A program made the translations under genes and the position numbers. From Microvirga sp. (GTDB taxonomy: Bacteria > Pseudomonadota > Alphaproteobacteria > Rhizobiales > Beijerinckiaceae): a DNA stretch of 64,000 bases. The DNA lies in assembly GCA_029266525.1 (NCBI GenBank), contig JAQSWQ010000039.1, positions 20,018-84,017 on the forward strand. Direction: 5' to 3'. Of this stretch, positions 42,802 through 50,635 are shown piece by piece; position 1 is the stretch's first letter, and the number at the start of each line of letters is the position of its first letter. The notes under the pieces were generated by a model. That model had not been told where the DNA came from and searched no databases. It saw only the letters and a program-made list of their open reading frames with translations.

Positions 42802-44235
42802 ATGCAGAAGCGGACGGACAAGCGCGCGAGCCGGCTCTCGTGGCGGGCGGAGCTCGCCGCGACGCTTTCGCTCGGCTCGCCGCTGATCCTGACGAACCTC
42901 GCCCAGACCGGACTGACCACGGCCGACGTGATCCTGATGGGCTGGCTCGGCTCGCACGCGCTCGCGGCCGGCGCGCTCGGCACGAACATCTATTTCGCCC
43001 TCCTGATCTTCGGCATGGGGCTCGTCACGGCAACGGCCCCGCTGATCGCGCAGGAACTCGGGCGCAAGCGCCACTCGGTGCGCGACGTGCGCCGCACCGT
43101 CCGTCAGGGGCTGTGGACCGCGGTCGCGATCTCAGTCCCGGTCTGGCTCGTGCTCTGGAACGCCGAGCCCATCCTTCTCGTGCTCGGACAGGAGCCGGCG
43201 CTCGCGGCGGAGGCCGCGCCCTATGTGCGGACGCTGCAATGGGCCTTCCTGCCCTTCCTCGGCGCCGTCGTGCTGCGCTCCTTCCTCTCCGCGCTCGAGC
43301 GGCCGCGCTGGGTCCTTTTCATGGGCCTCCTGGCGCTGCCGCTCAATATCGCTGTCGCCTGGGCCTTCATGTTCGGAAGCCTTGGCCTCCCAGCGCTCGG
43401 GCTCGCCGGCGCCGGGGTCGCGACCACGGTCGCGAGCCTGTTCATCTTCAGCGGGCTCGCCGTCGTGATCCTCATCGACCGCAAGCTCCGGCGCTACCGC
43501 CTTTTCGGGCGGTTCTGGCGGGCCGATTGGCGGCGTTTCCGCACGATCTGGCGCATCGGCCTGCCGATCGGCGGCACGCTCCTGTTCGAGGTCGGGCTGT
43601 TCAACGCCGCCGCCTTCGTGATGGGGCTGTTCGGGCCGGAGCCGCTCGCCGCGCATGCCATCGCGCTGCAGATCGCTTCGCTCACCTTCATGGTGCCGCT
43701 CGGGCTCGCGCAGGCCGCGACGGTGCGGGTTGGGCTGGCTTATGGCGCCCGCGATGCCGAAGGCATACGCCGCGCCGGCTGGACGGCGTATGCGCTCGGC
43801 GTCGGGTTCATGGCCCTGGTCGCCCTCTTGATGATGGCATTCCCGCGCAGCCTCGCCGGCATCTTCCTCGACGCCGCCGATCCGAAGAACGCCGCCGTGA
43901 TCGCCTACGCCGTGACCTTCCTCGGATTCGCGGCCCTGTTCCAGGTGGTCGATGGGGCACAGGCGGTCGGCGCGGGCATACTGCGCGGCCTCAACGACAC
44001 CCGCACGCCGATGCTCTATGCGGCGCTCGGCTACTGGGGCATCGGCGCGAGCCTCGGCATCGCACTCGCTTTTCCGGCCGGGCTCAAGGGAGCGGGCATC
44101 TGGATCGGGCTCGCGACCGGCCTCGCCACGGTCGCAGCGCTGATGCTGTGGCGATGGTCGCAGCGCACCGAGCTCGGCCTCGTCGCCGAGGCGGCGCCGC
44201 CGCGCGTGCAGGCGCCGGCGGCGAGCGGTGTTTAG
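42802..44235 (+). CDS. MATE-family efflux transporter (NorM type)
   Basis: 477 aa with twelve membrane helices. Typical parts are SLGSPLILTNLAQTGLTTADV near the N-terminus, RPRWVLFMGLLALPLNI, and the second repeat starting WRIGLPIGGTLLFEVGLF. These export cationic drugs or toxic metabolites using a Na+ or H+ gradient. It is divergent from the MFS gene, so the two could respond to the same signal. Confidence 0.93.
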   Translation: MQKRTDKRASRLSWRAELAATLSLGSPLILTNLAQTGLTTADVILMGWLGSHALAAGALGTNIYFALLIFGMGLVTATAPLIAQELGRKRHSVRDVRRTVRQGLWTAVAISVPVWLVLWNAEPILLVLGQEPALAAEAAPYVRTLQWAFLPFLGAVVLRSFLSALERPRWVLFMGLLALPLNIAVAWAFMFGSLGLPALGLAGAGVATTVASLFIFSGLAVVILIDRKLRRYRLFGRFWRADWRRFRTIWRIGLPIGGTLLFEVGLFNAAAFVMGLFGPEPLAAHAIALQIASLTFMVPLGLAQAATVRVGLAYGARDAEGIRRAGWTAYALGVGFMALVALLMMAFPRSLAGIFLDAADPKNAAVIAYAVTFLGFAALFQVVDGAQAVGAGILRGLNDTRTPMLYAALGYWGIGASLGIALAFPAGLKGAGIWIGLATGLATVAALMLWRWSQRTELGLVAEAAPPRVQAPAASGV

Positions 44236-44325
44236 CCCGCGAGGACGCCCCTCGGAGCGATCCCTTTTGCTCCTATGGACAGCCGTTCCGGCCCATGTCA
44301 AAGAACGCCCGCGCGGCGACGCCCC

Positions 44326-44344
44326 ATCGCATTGCGCATGCGAT
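44326..44344. promoter_or_regulatory. 7-bp inverted repeat upstream of petA
   Basis: atcgcat (44326-44332) and its complement atgcgat (44338-44344) flank a 5-nt centre, in the 199-bp gap before petABC. It could be a regulator site or a leader hairpin. Nothing more specific is visible. Confidence 0.25.
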
Positions 44345-44434
44345 CACGGCCATGCTTCGTGCATGCCGTCGACGCGCCTTTGCGCTTCTCGGACGCCGTG
44401 CAACGCGGCCCTCGTGGAACCAAGAGAGAGCCAA

Positions 44435-44986
44435 GTGGCTGACGCTGTCGTCTCAACTGCCGAGCCCACCCGCCGCGACTTCCTCTATCTCGCCACCACC
44501 GCCGCTGTTGGCGTCGGCGCCGCCGCGACGGTGTGGCCCTTGGTCGGCGCGATGGCGCCCGATGCCGATACGGTCGCTGCGGGCGCCCCGGTCGAGCTCG
44601 ACCTCACGCCGATCGCCGAGGGGCAGATCGTCAAGGTGTTCTGGCGCGGCAAGCTGATCTTCGTCCGCCACCGCACCGAGGCGGAGATCAAGGCGGCGCA
44701 GGACGTGAACCTCGACGCGTTGCGGGATCCACAGCCCGACTCCGCGCGGGTCAAGGAAGGGCACGCCGACTGGCTCGTGGTCTACGGCAACTGCACCCAT
44801 CTCGGCTGCGTGCCGCTCGGCAATTCCGGCGAGTACAATGGCTGGTTCTGCCCGTGCCACGGCTCCGTGTTCGACACTTCGGGCCGCATCCGGCAGGGGC
44901 CCGCGCCGATCAACCTGCCGATCCCGCCCTATACCTTCGTGTCCGACACCAAGATCCGGATCGGCGAGAGCGGTGCGACGGCCTGA
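44435..44986 (+). CDS. petA: Ubiquinol-cytochrome c reductase iron-sulfur (Rieske) subunit
   Basis: 183 aa from a GTG with GAGAGAG a few bases upstream. It carries a twin-arginine-type N-terminus ([20 protein letters not shown]) that is also the membrane anchor. The Rieske cluster ligands are C120 and H122 (CTHLGC) and C139 and H142 (CPCHGS). It transfers electrons from ubiquinol to cytochrome c1. First gene of petABC. Confidence 0.95.
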   Translation: MADAVVSTAEPTRRDFLYLATTAAVGVGAAATVWPLVGAMAPDADTVAAGAPVELDLTPIAEGQIVKVFWRGKLIFVRHRTEAEIKAAQDVNLDALRDPQPDSARVKEGHADWLVVYGNCTHLGCVPLGNSGEYNGWFCPCHGSVFDTSGRIRQGPAPINLPIPPYTFVSDTKIRIGESGATA

Positions 44987-45021
44987 TCGGCCGGCATGCA
45001 AGGCATCCCAGGGCGACACTG

Positions 45022-46302
45022 ATGAACGATCACCACCACGCAACGACATACGTTCCGAAGAGCGCTTTCGCGAAATGGTTCGAGAGCCGCCTGCCGATCG
45101 CCGGGCTCATCCACTCGTCCTTCGTCGCCTTCCCGGTGCCGCGCAACCTCAACTACTTCTGGACCTTCGGCGGCGTGCTCTTCGTCATGCTGGTGCTGCA
45201 GATCGTCACCGGCGTCATCCTTGCGATGCACTACACGCCCGAGGCGACGAAGGCGTTCGACTCGGTCGAGCACATCATGCGCAACGTCAATTACGGCTGG
45301 CTGTTGCGCTACCTCCACGCCAACGGCGCCTCGATGTTCTTCGTGGCCGTGTACATCCACATCTTCCGCAATCTCTACTACGGCTCCTACAAGGCCCCGC
45401 GCGAGGTGCTCTACATCCTCGGCGTCATCATCTACCTCCTGATGATGGCGACGGCCTTTCTCGGCTACACCCTGCCGTGGGGGCAGATGAGCTTCTGGGG
45501 CGCGACCGTCATCACCAACATCCTTGCGGCGATCCCGGTGGTCGGCGATGCGATCCAGAGCCTGCTCTGGGGCGGCTACTCGGTCGGCAACCCGACGCTG
45601 AACCGTTTTTTCTCCCTGCACTACCTCCTGCCCTTCATGATCGTCGGCGTGGTGATCCTGCATGTCTGGGCGCTGCACGTGCCGGGCAACAACAACCCCG
45701 CCGGCATCGACATCCAGTCGGGCCGCGACGCAGTGCCGTTCCATCCCTACATGACCGTGAAGGACGGCTTCTCGCTCGTCGTCTTCCTGATCTTCTTCGC
45801 CTGGTGGGTGTTCTACATGCCGAACTATCTCGGCCACGCGGACAACTACATCCCGGCGAACCCGGCCGTGACGCCCGCCCACATCGTGCCCGAGTGGTAC
45901 TTTCTGCCCTTCTACGCGATCCTGCGCGCCATTCCGGACAAGCTCGGCGGCGTCATCGCGATGTTCGGATCGATCGTGGTGCTAGCGCTCGTCCCGTGGC
46001 TCGACACCTCGAAGGTGCGCTCCGCGGTGTATCGGCCGATCTACAAGCAGTTCTTCTGGATCTGGGTGGTGGTGTGCGTCATCCTCGGCTGGCTCGGCGC
46101 CAAGCCCGCGGAGGGCGGCTACGTCATCGCGGCGCGGATCGCAACCGCCTACTACTTCGCCCATTTTCTGGTGATCATGCCGCTGATCGGCTTCTTCGAG
46201 AAGCCGAAGCCGCTGCCGCGCTCGATCGTCGACAGCGTGCTTGGGCCCGGCGCTTCGCGCATTCCGGTCGGGGCCGCGGCGGCGCCCCAGGCCAAGGGCT
46301 GA
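45022..46302 (+). CDS. petB: Cytochrome b subunit of the bc1 complex
   Basis: 426 aa, with eight or more membrane helices. Haem-ligand histidines lie in the second and fourth helices ([42 protein letters not shown]), and the quinol-oxidation loop is [13 protein letters not shown]. It is the quinone-binding core of complex III. The ATG follows petA by 35 bases. Confidence 0.96.
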   Translation: MNDHHHATTYVPKSAFAKWFESRLPIAGLIHSSFVAFPVPRNLNYFWTFGGVLFVMLVLQIVTGVILAMHYTPEATKAFDSVEHIMRNVNYGWLLRYLHANGASMFFVAVYIHIFRNLYYGSYKAPREVLYILGVIIYLLMMATAFLGYTLPWGQMSFWGATVITNILAAIPVVGDAIQSLLWGGYSVGNPTLNRFFSLHYLLPFMIVGVVILHVWALHVPGNNNPAGIDIQSGRDAVPFHPYMTVKDGFSLVVFLIFFAWWVFYMPNYLGHADNYIPANPAVTPAHIVPEWYFLPFYAILRAIPDKLGGVIAMFGSIVVLALVPWLDTSKVRSAVYRPIYKQFFWIWVVVCVILGWLGAKPAEGGYVIAARIATAYYFAHFLVIMPLIGFFEKPKPLPRSIVDSVLGPGASRIPVGAAAAPQAKG

Positions 46303-46309
46303 GCGGACC

Positions 46310-47200
46310 ATGGGCAAGACGATGACAAGAGCCGCTCTCCTGGCCCTCCTCGCCGCCGGGGTCGGCATGTCCGAGCCGGCCTTCCCCGCCGGCGAGACGC
46401 CGGTGCCGCCGCAGCTCAAATGGAGCTGGCAAGGCCCGTTCGGCACCTACGATCGCGCGCAGCTCCAGCGCGGCTTCCAGGTCTACCGCGAGGTCTGCCA
46501 AGCCTGCCACGGCATCCAGCGCGTCGCGTTCCGCAACCTCGCCGAGCCGGGCGGGCCGGAGTTTACGCGCGGTCAGGTCCAGGCGCTCGCCGCCGAGTAC
46601 AAGATCAAGGACGGCCCGAACGATTCGGGCGAGATGTTCGAGCGGCCCGCCCGGCCGGCCGACCGCTTTCCTTGGAACTTCCCGAACGAGCAGGCGGCGG
46701 CTGCGGCGAACGGCGGCAAGGCGCCGCCGGACCTGTCGCTGATGGCGAAGGCCCGCACCTTCGAGCGCGGCTTCCCCTGGTTCGTTTGGGACGCGTTGCG
46801 CCAGTATTCGGAGAACGGCGCCGACTATCTCACCGCGCTGCTCGTCGGCTACAAGGACGCGCCGCAGGGCGTGACGGTGCCGGCCGGCGGCTTCTACAAC
46901 GAATATTACCCCGGCCACATCATCGCGATGCCGCCCCCCTTGAGCGATGGGCAGGTCACCTACGCCAAGGGGGCCGACGGACAGCCCGCCGTGCCCGAGA
47001 CGGTCGCGCAATATGCCCGCGACGTCACCGCCTTCCTCGCCTGGACGGCCGAGCCGCATCTTGAGGCGCGCAAGCGCCTGGGCTTCGTGGTCATCCTGTT
47101 CCTGATCGGCCTCACCGCGCTCATGTACTTCACGAAGAAGAAGGTCTGGGCCGACGTCGGCGGCGAGATCGAGGACCGACCCGGCGTGAAGACGGTCTGA
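46310..47200 (+). CDS. petC: Cytochrome c1 subunit of the bc1 complex
   Basis: 296 aa. It has a signal peptide, the haem motif CQACH (C63, C66, H67) with the axial-ligand region MPPPLSDGQ, and a C-terminal membrane anchor (LGFVVILFLIGLTALMYFTKKK). It passes electrons from the Rieske protein to soluble cytochrome c. It begins seven bases after petB. Confidence 0.95.
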   Translation: MGKTMTRAALLALLAAGVGMSEPAFPAGETPVPPQLKWSWQGPFGTYDRAQLQRGFQVYREVCQACHGIQRVAFRNLAEPGGPEFTRGQVQALAAEYKIKDGPNDSGEMFERPARPADRFPWNFPNEQAAAAANGGKAPPDLSLMAKARTFERGFPWFVWDALRQYSENGADYLTALLVGYKDAPQGVTVPAGGFYNEYYPGHIIAMPPPLSDGQVTYAKGADGQPAVPETVAQYARDVTAFLAWTAEPHLEARKRLGFVVILFLIGLTALMYFTKKKVWADVGGEIEDRPGVKTV

Positions 47201-47269
47201 TCGGGCTCCGTCCCGAGGGCCTCCGCGTGACCGGCCGCCCCCGAGACGGTCGTCCGCGCTTCGGGCCGC

Positions 47270-48493
47270 ATGAGCGCGCGCCAAGCCGCGGGCTATGCGG
47301 CGTTCCGCTCGCGCGATTTCCGGCTGTTCAGCGCCTCGCGGTTCCTGGCGCTGTTCGGGCTGCAGATGCAGAACGTCGCGGTGGGCTGGCTCGTCTACGA
47401 GCTCACACGCAGCGCCTGGGTGCTCGGGCTCGTCGGGCTCATTGCCTTCGTGCCGGCGCTGTCGCTCGTGCTGGTGACCGGCCATGTCGCGGACGCGGTC
47501 GACCGCCGCCTCGTCATGCTCCTCGCCCATACGGTGACCGCGGTATCCTCCGCCGGCCTTTTCGTCTTTGCCTGGTTCGGCGCCGACGAGGTCTGGCCGG
47601 TCTACGCCTTCGTGGCGCTCGCCGGCGCGGCGCGCGCCTTCGGGTTGCCGGCACAACAGGCGCTGTTGCCGCTCCTCGTGCCGCGCGAGGATTTCGGCAA
47701 CGCGGTCGCGTGGAACTCCTCGGTCAACCAGACCGCCACCATCTCAGGGCCGGCGATCGGCGGCCTGCTCTACCTCCTTGGGCCGAGCGTGGTCTTCGCA
47801 ACGGTTGGCCTGTCCTTCGCCGGCGCCGCGCTGCTCGCGAGCGCGATCCGCCCGCGGCCGGTCGAGCGCGCACGCGAGAAGGTGAGCTGGACGACGCTTC
47901 TTGCGGGGCTCTCCTTCATCCGCTCGCGACCGGTGATCCTCGGCGCGGTCAGCCTCGACCTCGTGGCCGTGTTCCTCGGCGGCGCGACCGCGCTCCTGCC
48001 GATTTACGCCCACGACATCCTGCATGTCGGCCCCTGGGGGCTCGGGCTCTTGCGCAGCATGCCGGCGCTTGGCGCGCTCGCCATGGCCTTCACCCTCGCC
48101 CACCGGCCGGTGACCCGCCGCTCGGGCCGGCGGATGCTTCAGGCGGTGGCGCTGTTCGGCATCGCGACCATCGGCTTCGGGCTTTCGACCAGCCTCTATC
48201 TCTCGATGGCCTGCCTGTTCGCGGTCGGCGCCGCCGACATGGTCAACGTCTATGTCCGCCAGACGCTCGTCCAGATCGAGACGCCGGACGCCATGCGCGG
48301 ACGCGTCGCCGCCGTGAACTCGATCTTCATCGGCGGCTCGAACGAGCTCGGCGAGTTCGAATCCGGCACGGTCGCGGCGCTCCTCGGCCCGGTTCCGGCG
48401 GTGGTGATCGGAGGGGTCGCGACCATCGCGGTCGCGGCGCTCTGGGGGCGTCTTTTCCCGGCGCTACGCGACCGCGACCGGCTCATCGCCTGA
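47270..48493 (+). CDS. MFS transporter of the EntS-like (MFS_3) type
   Basis: 407 aa with twelve membrane segments. FRSRDFRLFSASRFLALFG and LQMQNVAVGWLVYELTRSA at the N-terminus are typical of the group, which includes enterobactin exporter EntS and other drug exporters. The substrate is unknown; no siderophore genes are in the window. It lies 69 bases after petC but is unlikely to be functionally linked. Confidence 0.88.
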   Translation: MSARQAAGYAAFRSRDFRLFSASRFLALFGLQMQNVAVGWLVYELTRSAWVLGLVGLIAFVPALSLVLVTGHVADAVDRRLVMLLAHTVTAVSSAGLFVFAWFGADEVWPVYAFVALAGAARAFGLPAQQALLPLLVPREDFGNAVAWNSSVNQTATISGPAIGGLLYLLGPSVVFATVGLSFAGAALLASAIRPRPVERAREKVSWTTLLAGLSFIRSRPVILGAVSLDLVAVFLGGATALLPIYAHDILHVGPWGLGLLRSMPALGALAMAFTLAHRPVTRRSGRRMLQAVALFGIATIGFGLSTSLYLSMACLFAVGAADMVNVYVRQTLVQIETPDAMRGRVAAVNSIFIGGSNELGEFESGTVAALLGPVPAVVIGGVATIAVAALWGRLFPALRDRDRLIA

Positions 48494-48502
48494 AGGCCGC
48501 GC

Positions 48503-48820
48503 CTAGCCGCCGCCGCTGCCGGCCCGATGGGCTTCGTATTCCTGCCAGGTCATGCCCGCGGGCGGCGTCAGCTGACCGGGCCGCGATCGCGCATAGGGAT
48601 GGGAGTAGCCGCGGCCATCGTATGGACCACGAGGCTGGTAATAGCCGCCGCGCGTAGGCCGGCAGCCGCGATCATCGCACCGGTATTGCGTCTGCATCGG
48701 AGCGGGGGAGGTCGTCATCTGCGGCGCCGGGCCTTGCCGGAAAGGCGCAGCATCGGCCGCGCTCAGCCCGAATCCGCAGAAGAGAGCGGCAAGGGCGTAA
48801 GCCGGGAGTAGGGCGCGCAT
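48503..48820 (-). CDS. Small exported Pro/Gly/Arg-rich hypothetical protein
   Basis: 105 aa. The signal peptide is cut near ADAA (residues 21-25). The mature part has a single CDDRGC cysteine pair, then Gly/Tyr/Arg/Pro-rich sequence (GGYYQPRGPYDGRGYSHP) and a conserved-looking end (MTWQEYEAHRAG). No family recognised. Confidence 0.65.
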   Translation of the reverse strand: MRALLPAYALAALFCGFGLSAADAAPFRQGPAPQMTTSPAPMQTQYRCDDRGCRPTRGGYYQPRGPYDGRGYSHPYARSRPGQLTPPAGMTWQEYEAHRAGSGGG

Positions 48821-48892
48821 GTCCGCTCAGCCTTCAGGTGACCTGCCGAACCAACGCGCGCCTCCTGCACAAGTTCGCATCGGACGGCTTCT

Positions 48893-50164
48893 TCAGCCGA
48901 AGACATCCGCGGCAATGCCGGCGTACCAGCCCATGTTCTCCTCCTGGGTCTGGCGGCGCAGCTCGGCGGTTTCGCCCTTCTGCGAGACGAAGGTCGAGAC
49001 CGCGGCGATCTTGCCGTCCTTCGCCTCATAAGCGCCTCCGACCTTCACAGTGTCATCGGGCGCGATCAGGCTCCAGCAGGTGTTGGTGTAGCGCGCCGGG
49101 AAGGTCCGCGCCTGCGCGAGCTCGCCGCGGATCGTCATCGCCGCGACCTTGGCCTGGCTGTTCGCCGAGAAGGCCGATTTCGGCATGTCGCCCGGGATGC
49201 AGGCGTCCCCGACCACGTAGATGTTCGGATCGTTCGCCGATCTCATGCTGGCCGGGTCGATCGGGCACCAGCCGGTCTGGTTCGCGAGGCCGGCGTCGCG
49301 GGCGATCTTACCGGCCATCTGCGCCGGGATGACGTTCACCAGCTGCGCCTTGTAGGTCTCGAGATCGGTCTTCACCGTCATCGCGGAGGGATCGACCCCC
49401 TTGATGCCGCCATGCATCTTCGGGTCCTGCCACTCGACCATGCCGGGGTAGTGCTTCTCCCAGCCCTCCTGGAACAGCCCCTGCTTCGAGAAAGTCTCCT
49501 TGGGATCGAGCACCACGATCCTCGAGTTCCTGTGGCCCTTGCTCTTGAGGACATGCGCCATCATCGAGACGCGTTCATACGGACCGGGTGGGCAACGGTA
49601 CGGGTTCGGCGGCGCCACCATCACGATCAGCGCGCCATCGGAAAGCGCGTCGAGCTGGCGCTTGAGGAGCTGGGTCTGTGGCCCCGGCTTCCAGGCATGC
49701 GGCATGATCTCGGCGGCCGCTTCCGAATAGCCCGGCACGGAGTCGAAACGGATGTCGATCCCCGGCGCAACCACGAGCCGGTCGTAGGCCATCTCCGAGC
49801 CGTCGGCGAGGCGCACCGTCTTCTTGTCGCGGTCGATCGCGGCCGCCGCCTGATGCACGAGCTTCACCCCATGAGGGGCGAGCTTATCGTAGGAATGCGT
49901 GATCGAGTTCCAGTCGCGGAAGCCGCCGAGGAAGAGGTTCGAATGGAAGCAGGTCGTGAACTGGCGTTGCGGTTCGACCAGCGCCACCTCGATCGCGCCG
50001 TTCGAATCCTTGGCTATGTATTTCGCCGCGGTCGCCCCGCCGGGGCCGCCGCCGATCACCACGACGCGGGGCTTCGCCTGTGCGAGCGCCGGCGTTGCAA
50101 GCGCGGCGCCAAGGGCGGTTGCGCCCGCGCCGGCGAGCCATTGTCTGCGGTCGATTGCAATCAT
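48893..50164 (-). CDS. fccB: Flavocytochrome c sulfide dehydrogenase, flavoprotein subunit
   Basis: 423 aa from an ATG with GAGGAGG six bases upstream. A Tat-like leader (DRRQWLAGAGATALG) is followed by a FAD-binding VVVIGGGPGGATAAKY. The redox-active cysteines appear in YRCPPGP (C191) and NTCWSL (C363), and the C-terminal FAD site in YVVGDACIPG. It oxidises sulfide in the periplasm and passes electrons to the cytochrome subunit encoded just upstream. The pair is near the bc1 genes. Confidence 0.9.
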   Translation of the reverse strand: MIAIDRRQWLAGAGATALGAALATPALAQAKPRVVVIGGGPGGATAAKYIAKDSNGAIEVALVEPQRQFTTCFHSNLFLGGFRDWNSITHSYDKLAPHGVKLVHQAAAAIDRDKKTVRLADGSEMAYDRLVVAPGIDIRFDSVPGYSEAAAEIMPHAWKPGPQTQLLKRQLDALSDGALIVMVAPPNPYRCPPGPYERVSMMAHVLKSKGHRNSRIVVLDPKETFSKQGLFQEGWEKHYPGMVEWQDPKMHGGIKGVDPSAMTVKTDLETYKAQLVNVIPAQMAGKIARDAGLANQTGWCPIDPASMRSANDPNIYVVGDACIPGDMPKSAFSANSQAKVAAMTIRGELAQARTFPARYTNTCWSLIAPDDTVKVGGAYEAKDGKIAAVSTFVSQKGETAELRRQTQEENMGWYAGIAADVFG

Positions 50165-50178
50165 TCCGTCCTCCTCGA

Positions 50179-50532
50179 TCACTGAGCCGCCGGCCGGGGG
50201 GCCAGGCTTCCGAAATAGGCCGCGAGCGCGGCGATCTCCTCGTCCGACAGCCGAGCCGCGAGGGTCTGCATCACGGCGTTCGGCCGCTGCTTCAGCTTAT
50301 ACTCGTTCATGACGGCGACGAAGCTTTCGTCCGGCCAGCCGACGATGGGCGGGATCCCGGCGAAACCGCCCGTGAGCTGGTGGCAGGTCACGCATTCGGC
50401 CGAGAGATACTCGCCGAAAGCGCGGTCGCCCTTGGCATGTGCGGCGCTTGCCATCGTCAGCCCCGCCATGAGCGCCGTCACGATCCTGCTTCGAGCCCGC
50501 AAGCGCACCCCGCTGAAGTTCGGCGGCATCAT
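50179..50532 (-). CDS. fccA: Monohaem cytochrome c subunit of flavocytochrome c (FccA/SoxE-like)
   Basis: 117 aa. Signal peptide cut near AHAKG; a single c-type haem motif CVTCH (C47, C50, H51) and a Met in the region NAVMQTLAARLS as a possible axial ligand. It sits upstream of fccB with 14 bases between, containing the fccB ribosome-binding site, so the two form one operon. It receives electrons from the flavoprotein. ATGATG occurs at the start; either Met could be used. Confidence 0.85.
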   Translation of the reverse strand: MMPPNFSGVRLRARSRIVTALMAGLTMASAAHAKGDRAFGEYLSAECVTCHQLTGGFAGIPPIVGWPDESFVAVMNEYKLKQRPNAVMQTLAARLSDEEIAALAAYFGSLAPRPAAQ

Positions 50533-50635
50533 CTCCGAACTTCGCTCCCGGGGGAAGTTAGGAACCCCGAAGGAGCGCTGCGGTTGAGACAAGGGTCGGA
50601 CTCGGTTCGCGCCGGCCGAGGGAAGCCTGCGGACG

